Source: Pseudomonadota bacterium
Lineage (GTDB): Bacteria > Pseudomonadota > Alphaproteobacteria > Rhizobiales > Afifellaceae
Direction: 5' to 3'
Assembly: GCA_023417735.1 (NCBI GenBank)
Contig: JAEZEK010000347.1
Coordinates: 1-7,393, forward strand
Length of the DNA stretch: 7,393 bases
The position numbers were made by a program, and so were the translations under genes. Position 1 is the stretch's first letter. Every line of letters begins with the position of its first letter. The notes beneath the pieces are model-generated. The model did no database searches, was not told where the DNA came from, and saw only the letters and a program-made list of their open reading frames with translations. Below are positions 1-7,085 of the stretch, piece by piece.

Positions 1-1
1 C

Positions 2-1681
2 ACGCCGCCCGCCTGGCTGCCGCCCGCGCTGGTCGCGCCGGTCATGCTCGTTGTCGCCTACAACGCCGTGCGTATCACCCAGGTCGGTTTCAACCAGTTG
101 CGCGATGCGCTTTTCGCAAGCGTCGGCCAGCACGCCGTGCGGCAGCTCGCCCACCGGACGTTCGTGCACCTGCACAGCCTGTCGCTCCGCTTCCACCTGG
201 CGCGGCGGACGGGCGGGCTGTCGCGGGTCATCGAGCGCGGCACCAAGGGGATCGAGACGGTCGTCCGCTACACCATCCTCAACTCGGTCCCGACGCTGGT
301 CGAGTTCGGCTTCACGGCCGGCATCATCTGGTACCAGTTCGACTTCAGCTACGTGATCGTGATCGCGCTCACGGTGTGGGCCTACATCTGGTTCACCATC
401 AAGGCGAGCGACTGGCGCATCGCCATCCGCCGGGAGATGAACGAGTCGGACACCGACGCCAATTCCAAGGCGATCGACTCGCTCCTCAACTACGAGACGG
501 TGAAGTATTTCGGCAATGCGCGCATGGAGGCGACGCGCTTCGACGCCTCGATGGGGCGCTACGAGGCCGCGGCGATCAAGACCTGGACCTCGCTCGCCTG
601 GCTGAACTTCGGGCAGACGGTGATCTTCTCGATCGGCATGGCGGCCTGCATGGTGCTGTCGGCGCGCGCGGTGATGGCCGGCACGCAGACGATCGGCGAC
701 TTCGTGCTGATCAACGCGCTGCTGATGCAGCTCTCGATCCCGCTCAATTTCATCGGGTCGGTCTACCGCGAGATCCGGCAGGGGCTGACCGACATCGAGG
801 CGATGTTCGCGCTGCTCGACGTCGAGCCGGAGGTGCGCGACCGGCCCGACGCGAAGCCGCTCGCGGTGACGGAGGGCGCGATCCGGTTCGAGGACGTGCA
901 TTTCAGCTACGACCCCGACCGGCCGATCCTGAAGGGCATCAGCTTCGAGGGGCCGGCGAACGCGACCGTGGCAATCGTCGGCCCCTCGGGGGCGGGGAAG
1001 TCGACCATGTCGCGGCTGCTCTTCCGCTTCTACGACGTGAGCGGCGGGCGCCTCCTGATCGACGGCCAGGACATCCGCGACGTCACGCAGGAGAGCCTGC
1101 GCGCGGCGATCGGCATGGTGCCGCAGGACACCGTGCTGTTCAACGACACGATCGGCTACAACATCCGCTACGGCCGGTGGGACGCCGGCGAGGCGGATGT
1201 CGGGCGGGCGGCCGAGATGGCGCAGATCGGCGCCTTCATCGAAGGCCTGCCGCAGGGCTACCGCACGCCGGTCGGCGAGCGCGGACTGAAGCTCTCCGGC
1301 GGCGAGAAGCAGCGCGTGGCGATCGCGCGCACCATCCTCAAGGCGCCGCCGATCCTGATCCTCGACGAGGCGACGTCGGCGCTCGACACCGCGACCGAGC
1401 AGGAGATCCAGTCGGCGCTCGACCAGGTCTCGCGCGGCCGGACCACGCTGGTGATCGCGCACCGCCTCTCCACCGTGGTGAACGCCGACCGCATCATCGT
1501 CCTGAAGGACGGCAGGATCGCCGAGCAGGGTACGCATGGCGAGCTGATCGGGCGCGACGGCCTCTACGCCGCGATGTGGGCGCGCCAGCGCGAGGCCGAC
1601 GAGGCGGCCGAGCATCTCCGCCGGGCGCGCGAGGAGGACGCCGAGGGCTTCGTCGTGCGCCGGCCGATCGCGGCGGAATAG
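2..1681 (+). CDS. Atm1/HMT1-type ABC exporter, fused permease and ATPase (5' end missing)
   Basis: Half-size ABC exporter of the Atm1/HMT1 (ABCB7-like) group. Bacterial members of this inner-membrane family export glutathione-linked compounds such as glutathione polysulfides or metal-glutathione conjugates. The frame is open from base 2, so the true start lies upstream and probably some tens of residues are missing; 559 residues are visible. The first part is a six-helix type exporter domain, with the segment NYETVKYFGN (from about base 491) typical of Atm1 proteins. The nucleotide-binding domain follows: Walker A GPSGAGKST at 980-1006, signature LSGGEK at 1292-1309, Walker B ILILDE at 1352-1369 with the D-loop SALD after it, and the switch histidine of IAHRLST at 1460-1462. 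All ATPase motifs are intact. The C-terminus is a charged tail. The Atm1 assignment over lipid or peptide exporters rests on the permease segment and on its place before psd-pssA. The substrate cannot be read from the sequence. Confidence 0.88.
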   Translation, partial: TPPAWLPPALVAPVMLVVAYNAVRITQVGFNQLRDALFASVGQHAVRQLAHRTFVHLHSLSLRFHLARRTGGLSRVIERGTKGIETVVRYTILNSVPTLVEFGFTAGIIWYQFDFSYVIVIALTVWAYIWFTIKASDWRIAIRREMNESDTDANSKAIDSLLNYETVKYFGNARMEATRFDASMGRYEAAAIKTWTSLAWLNFGQTVIFSIGMAACMVLSARAVMAGTQTIGDFVLINALLMQLSIPLNFIGSVYREIRQGLTDIEAMFALLDVEPEVRDRPDAKPLAVTEGAIRFEDVHFSYDPDRPILKGISFEGPANATVAIVGPSGAGKSTMSRLLFRFYDVSGGRLLIDGQDIRDVTQESLRAAIGMVPQDTVLFNDTIGYNIRYGRWDAGEADVGRAAEMAQIGAFIEGLPQGYRTPVGERGLKLSGGEKQRVAIARTILKAPPILILDEATSALDTATEQEIQSALDQVSRGRTTLVIAHRLSTVVNADRIIVLKDGRIAEQGTHGELIGRDGLYAAMWARQREADEAAEHLRRAREEDAEGFVVRRPIAAE

Positions 1682-1697
1682 CGGCGGGCCGCGCCGC
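1681..1697 (+). terminator. GC-rich hairpin after the ABC exporter gene
   Basis: GCGGCG (1681-1686) and CGCCGC (1692-1697) form a perfect 6-bp stem with a 5-base loop, starting on the last base of the exporter stop codon. There is no T-run after it, so it is not a classic intrinsic terminator. It may only slow polymerase or protect the mRNA end. Such stems arise easily by chance in sequence this GC-rich. Confidence 0.22.
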
Positions 1698-1740
1698 CTT
1701 CACGGTGGCCGCGCCGCGCATCATGCCCTAAGACGGGCCT

Positions 1741-2451
1741 ATGTCGCTCGTCCCCCGCTCCGTCCGCGAGGCCATCCACCCGGTGCACCGGGCCGGCTGG
1801 CCGTTCATCGCGATCACGCTCGCGCTCGCGCTCGTCCTCGGCCTCCTGTGGGGGCCGCTGTTCTGGCTCCTGCTGATCCTCGCCGGATGGATGCTGGTGT
1901 TCTTCCGGGACCCGACCCGGGTGTCGCCGAACGCGCCGGGGCTCGTCATCAGCCCGGCCGACGGGCGCGTCGAGCCGCTCGTGACGGTGGTGCCGCCGGT
2001 CGAGCTCGGGCTCGGCCCCGAGCCGCGGCAGCGCATCTCCGTGTTCATGGACGTCTTCGACTGCCACATCAACCGCGCGCCGGTCGCCGGCCGGATCGCC
2101 AAGATCGCGTACAAGCCCGGCAAGTTCGTGAGCGCGGACCTCGACAAGGCGAGCGAGGACAACGAGCGCAACGGCTTCGTGATCGACACGGCCGAAGGCC
2201 ACCGGCTCGGCGTGGTCCAGGTCGCGGGGCTCATCGCGCGGCGCATCCTCGTCTGGACCAACGAGGGCGCGCTGGTCGCGCAGGGCGAGCGCATCGGCAT
2301 GATCCGGTTCGGATCGCGCCTCGACGTCTACCTGCCGGAGGGCTCCGTCGTGCTCGTGGCGGCGCGGCAGCGCGCGATCGCCGGCGAGACGGTGCTCGCG
2401 CATCTTCCCGGCGCCGCGCCGCTCCCGCCCTACCCCGTGCGGGTCGACTGA
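1741..2451 (+). CDS. psd: Phosphatidylserine decarboxylase proenzyme, short type
   Basis: Decarboxylates phosphatidylserine to phosphatidylethanolamine at the inner membrane. The 236-residue protein matches the short, roughly 230-residue form common in Alphaproteobacteria. Residues about 18-55 hold two hydrophobic stretches joined around LLWGPLF, ending in FFRDP, which anchor it to the membrane. The catalytic body includes ISPADG near residues 77-82 and VFMDVFDCHINRAPV near 101-115, both typical of the family. The self-cleavage site is the FGS of RFGSRLDVYLP: Gly191-Ser192, with Ser192 at bases 2314-2316. Cleavage there would give a 45-residue alpha chain whose first residue becomes the pyruvoyl cofactor. 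No strong Shine-Dalgarno sequence precedes the start, but the N-terminus fits the family and no better in-frame start is seen. It lies 59 bases after the ABC exporter and 3 bases before pssA, the gene that makes its substrate. Confidence 0.95.
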   Translation: MSLVPRSVREAIHPVHRAGWPFIAITLALALVLGLLWGPLFWLLLILAGWMLVFFRDPTRVSPNAPGLVISPADGRVEPLVTVVPPVELGLGPEPRQRISVFMDVFDCHINRAPVAGRIAKIAYKPGKFVSADLDKASEDNERNGFVIDTAEGHRLGVVQVAGLIARRILVWTNEGALVAQGERIGMIRFGSRLDVYLPEGSVVLVAARQRAIAGETVLAHLPGAAPLPPYPVRVD

Positions 2452-2454
2452 GCG

Positions 2455-3297
2455 ATGACGAGCCTCTTCCCGCCGCTCGACCCGAGGCCGGAGGGCCGCA
2501 TGCGGCGACTGCGGCGCGGGGTCCCGTTCCGGCACGTCGCGCCGAACCTCGTCACGCTGCTGGCGCTGTGCGCGGGCCTGACCGCGATCCGGATGGCGAT
2601 CGAGGGCCGGTTCGACCTGGCGGTCGCCGGCATCGTCTTCGCCGCCGTTCTCGACGCGATCGACGGCCGGCTGGCCCGCATGCTGAAGACGACGTCGCGC
2701 TTCGGGGCCGAGCTCGATTCGCTCGCCGACTTCGTGAGCTTCGGCGTCGGCCCGGCCTTCCTGATCTACGTCTGGCGGCTCGACGGCCTCGGCTCGCTCG
2801 GCTGGATCGCGGCGCTCGTCTTCGCCATCTGCGCCGGCCTCAGGCTCGCGCGCTTCAACGCGGCGCTCGCCGACCCGGACCAGCCGAACTGGCACAAGGA
2901 CTTCTTCATCGGGATCCCGGCGCCGGCCGGCGCGATCTGCGCGATGCTGCCCCTGTTCCTCGAGCGCATGGGCGTGCCCATGCCGGAGGAGGCGGCGGGC
3001 CTCGTCGCCGCCTACCTGGTGCTGATCGGGCTCCTGATGGTGAGCCGGTTCCCCACGCTTTCCGGCAAGCGGGCCGGCGCGCGCATCCCGCGCGAAGTGG
3101 TGCTGCCGGTGCTCGTCGCCGGCGTGCTCGTCGCGGCGCTGGCGATGAGCTACCCGTTCACGATGCTGGCGATCGTCGCGGTTCTCTATCTCGCCCACAT
3201 GCCGTTCGCCTGGGCGGCCTGGAACCGGCGCGCGGCCGAGCACGTCCATGCCGAGAACCCGGCGGCCGAGCCGAGCGATCACCACCCGCCGGGCTGA
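2455..3297 (+). CDS. pssA: CDP-diacylglycerol-serine O-phosphatidyltransferase
   Basis: Transfers a phosphatidyl group from CDP-diacylglycerol to L-serine, giving phosphatidylserine and CMP, the step before Psd. The CDP-alcohol phosphatidyltransferase signature is complete: Asp67, Asp70-Gly71, Ala74-Arg75, Gly84, Asp88 and Asp92 follow the D-x2-D-G-x2-A-R-x8-G-x3-D-x3-D pattern of the metal-binding active site. The 280-residue protein is a multi-pass membrane enzyme, with hydrophobic segments near residues 31-49, 53-68, 95-125, 155-170, 180-196 and 218-255. The C-terminal tail is hydrophilic. The start at 2455 follows the psd stop by 3 bases, so translation is probably coupled. A second in-frame ATG at 2500 (Met16) has a better ribosome binding site, GGAGG at 2490-2494 with 5 bases spacing. 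It would still keep the whole enzymatic domain, so the true N-terminus is uncertain. Confidence 0.95.
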   Translation: MTSLFPPLDPRPEGRMRRLRRGVPFRHVAPNLVTLLALCAGLTAIRMAIEGRFDLAVAGIVFAAVLDAIDGRLARMLKTTSRFGAELDSLADFVSFGVGPAFLIYVWRLDGLGSLGWIAALVFAICAGLRLARFNAALADPDQPNWHKDFFIGIPAPAGAICAMLPLFLERMGVPMPEEAAGLVAAYLVLIGLLMVSRFPTLSGKRAGARIPREVVLPVLVAGVLVAALAMSYPFTMLAIVAVLYLAHMPFAWAAWNRRAAEHVHAENPAAEPSDHHPPG

Positions 3298-3311
3298 ACG
3301 GGCGGGCGGGT
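3284..3311 (+). terminator. Possible hairpin at the end of pssA
   Basis: ACCCGCC (3284-3290) pairs with GGCGGGT (3305-3311) around a 14-base loop that contains the pssA stop codon. A shorter pairing of CCCGCC with GGCGGG at 3301-3306 competes with it. No T-run follows. It could mark the end of the psd-pssA unit, but the evidence is only base pairing in GC-rich DNA. Confidence 0.22.
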
Positions 3312-3329
3312 TCCCGATCACTTCCTCGC

Positions 3330-3358
3330 GTGACGGTTTGCCGCCGGGGGGATATGGC
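3330..3358 (+). promoter_or_regulatory. Weak candidate sigma-70-like promoter for the binding-protein gene
   Basis: GTGACG at 3330-3335 and TATGGC at 3353-3358 are separated by 17 bases, and each agrees only partly with TTGACA and TATAAT. The 124-base gap between pssA and the binding-protein gene is the largest clear intergenic space in the left two thirds of the window, so a promoter is expected here. This particular match is weak. Confidence 0.2.
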
Positions 3359-3390
3359 ATAGCCTTCGACGGGAGGCGGCGACGACATCT

Positions 3391-3421
3391 GGAGAGCCGG
3401 CATCGCTGCCGGCTGAGCGCA
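3391..3421 (+). promoter_or_regulatory. Apparent split ribosome binding site: SD, hairpin, start codon
   Basis: The best Shine-Dalgarno match before the ATG at 3422 is GGAG at 3391-3394, about 27 bases upstream and too far to work in a linear leader. Between them lies a perfect 8-bp hairpin, AGCCGGCA (3395-3402) and TGCCGGCT (3407-3414), with a TCGC loop. The stem begins on the base directly after GGAG and leaves 7 bases (3415-3421) before ATG. If folded, it would bring the SD to a normal spacing. Only a bare GAG at 3415-3417, with 4 bases spacing, offers an alternative. The inverted repeat is seen directly; its role is inferred. Confidence 0.45.
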
Positions 3422-4372
3422 ATGAAGAACAAGATCATCGCGGCGGCGACGCTGGCGCTCTGCGCCGTGCTTGGCGCGGGTGCGCCGACCGCGCAGGAGC
3501 GCGAGACGGAGCCACGCGTGCTCTTCGTGACGCACGGCGCGGCCACCGACGGCTTCTGGGGCGAGGTGAAGCGCGGCGCGGAAGCCGCCGCCGCCGATCT
3601 CGGCGTCGCCGTCGAGTACCGGGCGCCGGAGACCTTCGACGTGGCGGCCATGGCGCGGCTGATCGACGAGGCCGCGGCCGAGCGCCCGGACGGGCTCGTC
3701 GTCTCGGTCCCGGACGCGGACGCGCTGGCGCCGCACATCCGCGCGGCGGCCGACCTCGGCATCCCGGTGATCGGCGTGAACTCGGGGATGGACGTCTCCG
3801 CCTCGCTGGGCGCGAAGCTCCATGTCGGCCAGAACGAGTACGATTCCGGCCGCGCCGCCGGCGAGAGGATGCGCGAGGCCGGCGGCAAGCGGGCGGTGTG
3901 CGTGAACCACCAGCTCGGCAACATCGCCCTCGACCTCCGCTGCAAGGGCTTCATCGACGGTTTCGGCGGATCGGTCGAGGTGCTGTCCGTCCCGCGCGAC
4001 GCGCCGAAGATCAGGGACGCGCTCGCCGAGCGGCTGGCGGCGGCGGAATCGATCGACGTCGTGCTCGCCCTCGGCGCCGCCACAGCCGGGGAGCCGGTGC
4101 TCGAAGCGGTCGCCGCAAGCGGTCGGCCGGACCGGATCCGGTTCGCGACCTTCGACGTCACCGAGCCGGTCCTGAGGGCGGTGGCGGAGGGGCGCGCGGC
4201 CTTCGCGATCGACCAGCAACCCTTCCTGCAGGGCTACCTGCCCGTCCAGTTCCTGGCGCTCCTGGCGCGCGAGGGGGTGATCCCGGTCTCCAGCGTCCGC
4301 TCCGGCCCGATGCTGGTCGGCGCGGAGGAGGCGCGCGCGCGGCTCGAACGGACGGCGCCCGGCGAGCCGTGA
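3422..4372 (+). CDS. Periplasmic sugar-type ABC substrate-binding protein (Peripla_BP_4-like)
   Basis: Probable secreted binding protein of a sugar-type ABC importer, of the ribose/AI-2-binding-like family. The 316-residue protein starts with a signal peptide: Lys2 and Lys4, a hydrophobic core at residues 5-19 and a likely cleavage near Ala21-Ala24. Cys14 lies inside the core and does not make a lipobox. The mature part has the two-lobe periplasmic fold pattern: first strand PRVLFVTHG (31-39) followed by a helix from DGFWGEV, then GIPVIGVNSG (113-122), HVGQNEYDSG (134-143), FATFDVTEP (241-249) and the hinge-region DQQPFLQGY (264-272). Cys160 and Cys174 could form a disulfide. The start was chosen because it gives a clean signal peptide; an upstream in-frame ATG at 3248 lies inside pssA and would add a non-hydrophobic arginine-rich leader. 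No permease or ATPase partner lies in the window. The ligand cannot be read from the sequence; mmsA downstream hints at inositol or amino-acid catabolism only weakly. Confidence 0.83.
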   Translation: MKNKIIAAATLALCAVLGAGAPTAQERETEPRVLFVTHGAATDGFWGEVKRGAEAAAADLGVAVEYRAPETFDVAAMARLIDEAAAERPDGLVVSVPDADALAPHIRAAADLGIPVIGVNSGMDVSASLGAKLHVGQNEYDSGRAAGERMREAGGKRAVCVNHQLGNIALDLRCKGFIDGFGGSVEVLSVPRDAPKIRDALAERLAAAESIDVVLALGAATAGEPVLEAVAASGRPDRIRFATFDVTEPVLRAVAEGRAAFAIDQQPFLQGYLPVQFLALLAREGVIPVSSVRSGPMLVGAEEARARLERTAPGEP

Positions 4373-4445
4373 CGGTGCGCGCGGTGGACGGACCTGCGGC
4401 GGGCCGCTAAGCGAGGAGCGGGTCCGGAGCGGACGGAGGAAAGAG

Positions 4446-5957
<1,512 letters not shown>

Positions 5958-5966
5958 GGAGGCCGC

Positions 5967-6272
5967 ATGCCCGGCAGATTGCCCGTGGACCCGGTGGCGC
6001 TCGCCGCGCTTTGCCGACGGTACCGCATTCGCCGACTGTCCCTGTTCGGATCGACCCTCAAGGGCACCGCGGGGCCGGAGAGCGACGTGGATCTGCTCGT
6101 CGAGTTCGAATGCGACGCGAGGCCGACATTGTTCGATCTCGCCCATATCGAGCAGGACCTGTCCGCCTTGCTCGGCGGGAGGCGAGTGGACCTGCGCACC
6201 CCCGAAGATCTCAGCCGCTATTTCCGCGACGAGGTCGTCCGCGAGGCCGAGGTCCAGTATGAGGCCGCATGA
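5967..6272 (+). CDS. mntA: MNT-domain nucleotidyltransferase, antitoxin of the MNT/HEPN pair
   Basis: Minimal nucleotidyltransferase of the MntA type, the antitoxin of HepT/MntA modules. In studied members it neutralises HepT by adding AMP groups to a tyrosine of the toxin. The 101-residue protein has the complete GS-x10-D-x-D signature: Gly28-Ser29, then Asp40 and Asp42, in LFGSTLKG and [10 protein letters not shown]. The third acidic residue is probably Asp75 in RRVDLRT. The tail [20 protein letters not shown] is typical of the family. The start is well supported: GGGAGG at 5957-5962, overlapping the last base of the mmsA stop, stands 4 bases before ATG. It overlaps hepT by 14 bases. GC content is moderately lower than in mmsA. 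It is not the manganese transporter gene of the same symbol. Confidence 0.9.
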   Translation: MPGRLPVDPVALAALCRRYRIRRLSLFGSTLKGTAGPESDVDLLVEFECDARPTLFDLAHIEQDLSALLGGRRVDLRTPEDLSRYFRDEVVREAEVQYEAA

Positions 6273-6597
6273 CCGCGTGCGGCTGAGGCACATGGCCGAT
6301 GCAATGCAAGCGGCCATGCGGTTCACCGAGGGGCGCACGCGGAGCGACCTCGAAAGCAATGAGATGCTCCTGTTCGCGCTGGTCCGGGCAATCGAGATGA
6401 TCGGCGAGGCGGCAAGCAGAGTGTCCGACGAGGGACGTGCCGAAATTCCCGCGCTACCTTGGGCATCCATGGTCGGAATGCGGCATCGGCTCGTGCACGG
6501 CTACTTCGACATCAATCGCGATATTCTGTGGAACACGGCTACGGAGGCGATTCCCCCGTTGGCGAACGTGGTTGGCCATCTTCTTCAGGACGATTAG
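6259..6597 (+). CDS. hepT: HEPN-domain ribonuclease toxin of the MNT/HEPN pair (DUF86, HepT-like)
   Basis: HEPN-family toxin of the HepT type, a small all-helical protein expected to act as an RNase when not modified by its MNT partner. The 112-residue length is normal. The R-x4-H-x-Y active motif is complete: Arg75, His80 and Tyr82 in RHRLVHGYF. Tyr82 sits where the AMP-accepting tyrosine is known in characterised HepT proteins, so both toxicity and its control look possible. The N-terminus (RLRHMADAM, then [19 protein letters not shown]) fits the family from the first Met, supporting the start at 6259; GAGG at 6249-6252 gives it a ribosome binding site 6 bases upstream. The start lies inside mntA, whose stop is at 6270-6272, so translation is probably coupled, with the antitoxin made first. 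GC content falls further along this gene (57% counted for 6481-6540), pointing to acquisition from elsewhere. Confidence 0.9.
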   Translation: MRPHDRVRLRHMADAMQAAMRFTEGRTRSDLESNEMLLFALVRAIEMIGEAASRVSDEGRAEIPALPWASMVGMRHRLVHGYFDINRDILWNTATEAIPPLANVVGHLLQDD

Positions 6598-6620
6598 TGG
6601 AGCCATCCCGACTTCTGTAA

Positions 6621-6905
6621 CACCTCGTGGCGCTTGGTGATGACGTCCAGGAGACGACGCTGCGATTTTATATAGCTTTCAAACGGATTAAGAACTTTGC
6701 GTGTGTTGAATTTCGCCCAAGTGCGGGAAAGATTTTGGTTTTTGTGAAGGTCGATCCGAACACCGTCACACTCGAACCCGGCTTCACCCGCGACGTATCG
6801 CAAATAGGTCATTTTGGAACCGGAGATCTCGAAATTACCTTGAGCAGGCGGGAAGATCTTGACAGGGCGAAGCCGTTTATTGAGCGAAGCTATAGCGCGT
6901 CGTGA
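6621..6905 (+). pseudogene. Remnant of a DUF5655 (COG3586-like) protein, C-terminal domain only
   Basis: The + frame encodes about 95 residues that resemble the conserved part of DUF5655: LGDDVQETTLRFYIAFKRIK, NFACVEF, a KILVFVKVD strand, FTRDVSQIGHFGTGDLEITL and a final helix DLDRAKPFIERSY. This domain is known at the C-terminus of larger proteins, including some with DUF262/DUF1524 (GmrSD-like restriction) or other nuclease-like N-terminal parts. Here the frame is shut by TAA at 6618-6620, immediately before the similarity begins, and the upstream 20-odd bases after hepT encode nothing like the missing part in any frame. A GTG at 6627 could start a 92-residue product, but no ribosome binding site precedes it. 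GC content over 6661-6900 is 115 of 240 bases, about 48%, against over 70% in mmsA. I read it as the 3' stump of a foreign gene. The family assignment is from memory of its pattern. A 104-codon frame on the opposite strand is its shadow. Confidence 0.6.
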
Positions 6906-7085
6906 CAAAGTTTCGCGGTGCTCCCCGCGGTGAGTTCGAGAGGCGGCCCCGCGTATTCAATGGATGGCGACACCGCGGCCGTTGCCTTTACCCGTCCGTT
7001 CGCGCAGCAGCTTCTGCAACGAAGCGGGGCGGGCGGCGTTGTCTCTCGTGCCGGCGGGCGACGCGGGCGAGAGGGATTCCCGGAC
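6906..7085. other. Intergenic stretch between the DUF5655 remnant and the phasin-like gene
   Basis: No convincing gene is seen. The + frame that is open here runs on into the phasin-like gene and has an ATG at 6960, but no ribosome binding site precedes it and its product looks like non-coding translation. CGCGG (6914-6918) and CCGCG (6925-6929) can form a short hairpin after the remnant. CTCTCG (7043-7048) and CGAGAG (7068-7073) can pair across a 19-base loop near the next ribosome binding site. No clear promoter boxes were found. Confidence 0.4.

Larger units (their letters stand above)
5958..6905. other. Small low-GC accessory patch holding mntA, hepT and the DUF5655 remnant
   Basis: Base composition drops stepwise from mmsA (46 of 60 GC at 5401-5460) through hepT (38 of 60 at 6361-6420, 34 of 60 at 6481-6540) to the DUF5655 stump (22 of 60 at 6661-6720), then returns to GC-rich sequence after 6905. 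The gene content is toxin-antitoxin and defence-like. No integrase, transposase, tRNA gene or convincing terminal repeat marks its ends. Transfer is inferred from composition and content. Confidence 0.45.

Noticed and set aside
1723..1731. Minimal frame ATG CCC TAA just before psd, as a possible translated leader
   Set aside because: No ribosome binding site and only two codons; most likely chance.
3284..3311. A true rho-independent terminator after pssA
   Set aside because: No T-run follows the stem and two pairings compete; kept only as a low-confidence hairpin.
1564..4161. Long minus-strand open frame of 865 codons, opposite psd, pssA and the binding-protein gene
   Set aside because: Its translation is dominated by Arg, Ala, Asp and His with no domain pattern, as expected of the shadow of GC-rich codons; the + strand genes carry complete family motifs.
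6594..6908. Minus-strand open frame of 104 codons in the low-GC region
   Set aside because: The + strand of the same bases gives the DUF5655-like pattern including FTRDVSQIGHFGTGDLEITL; the minus frame shows no recognisable motif and runs back into the hepT stop.
5958..7085. Integration site flanked by att-like repeats, or a tRNA gene at the island border
   Set aside because: No cloverleaf, integrase or matching repeat pair at the two edges could be found by eye.
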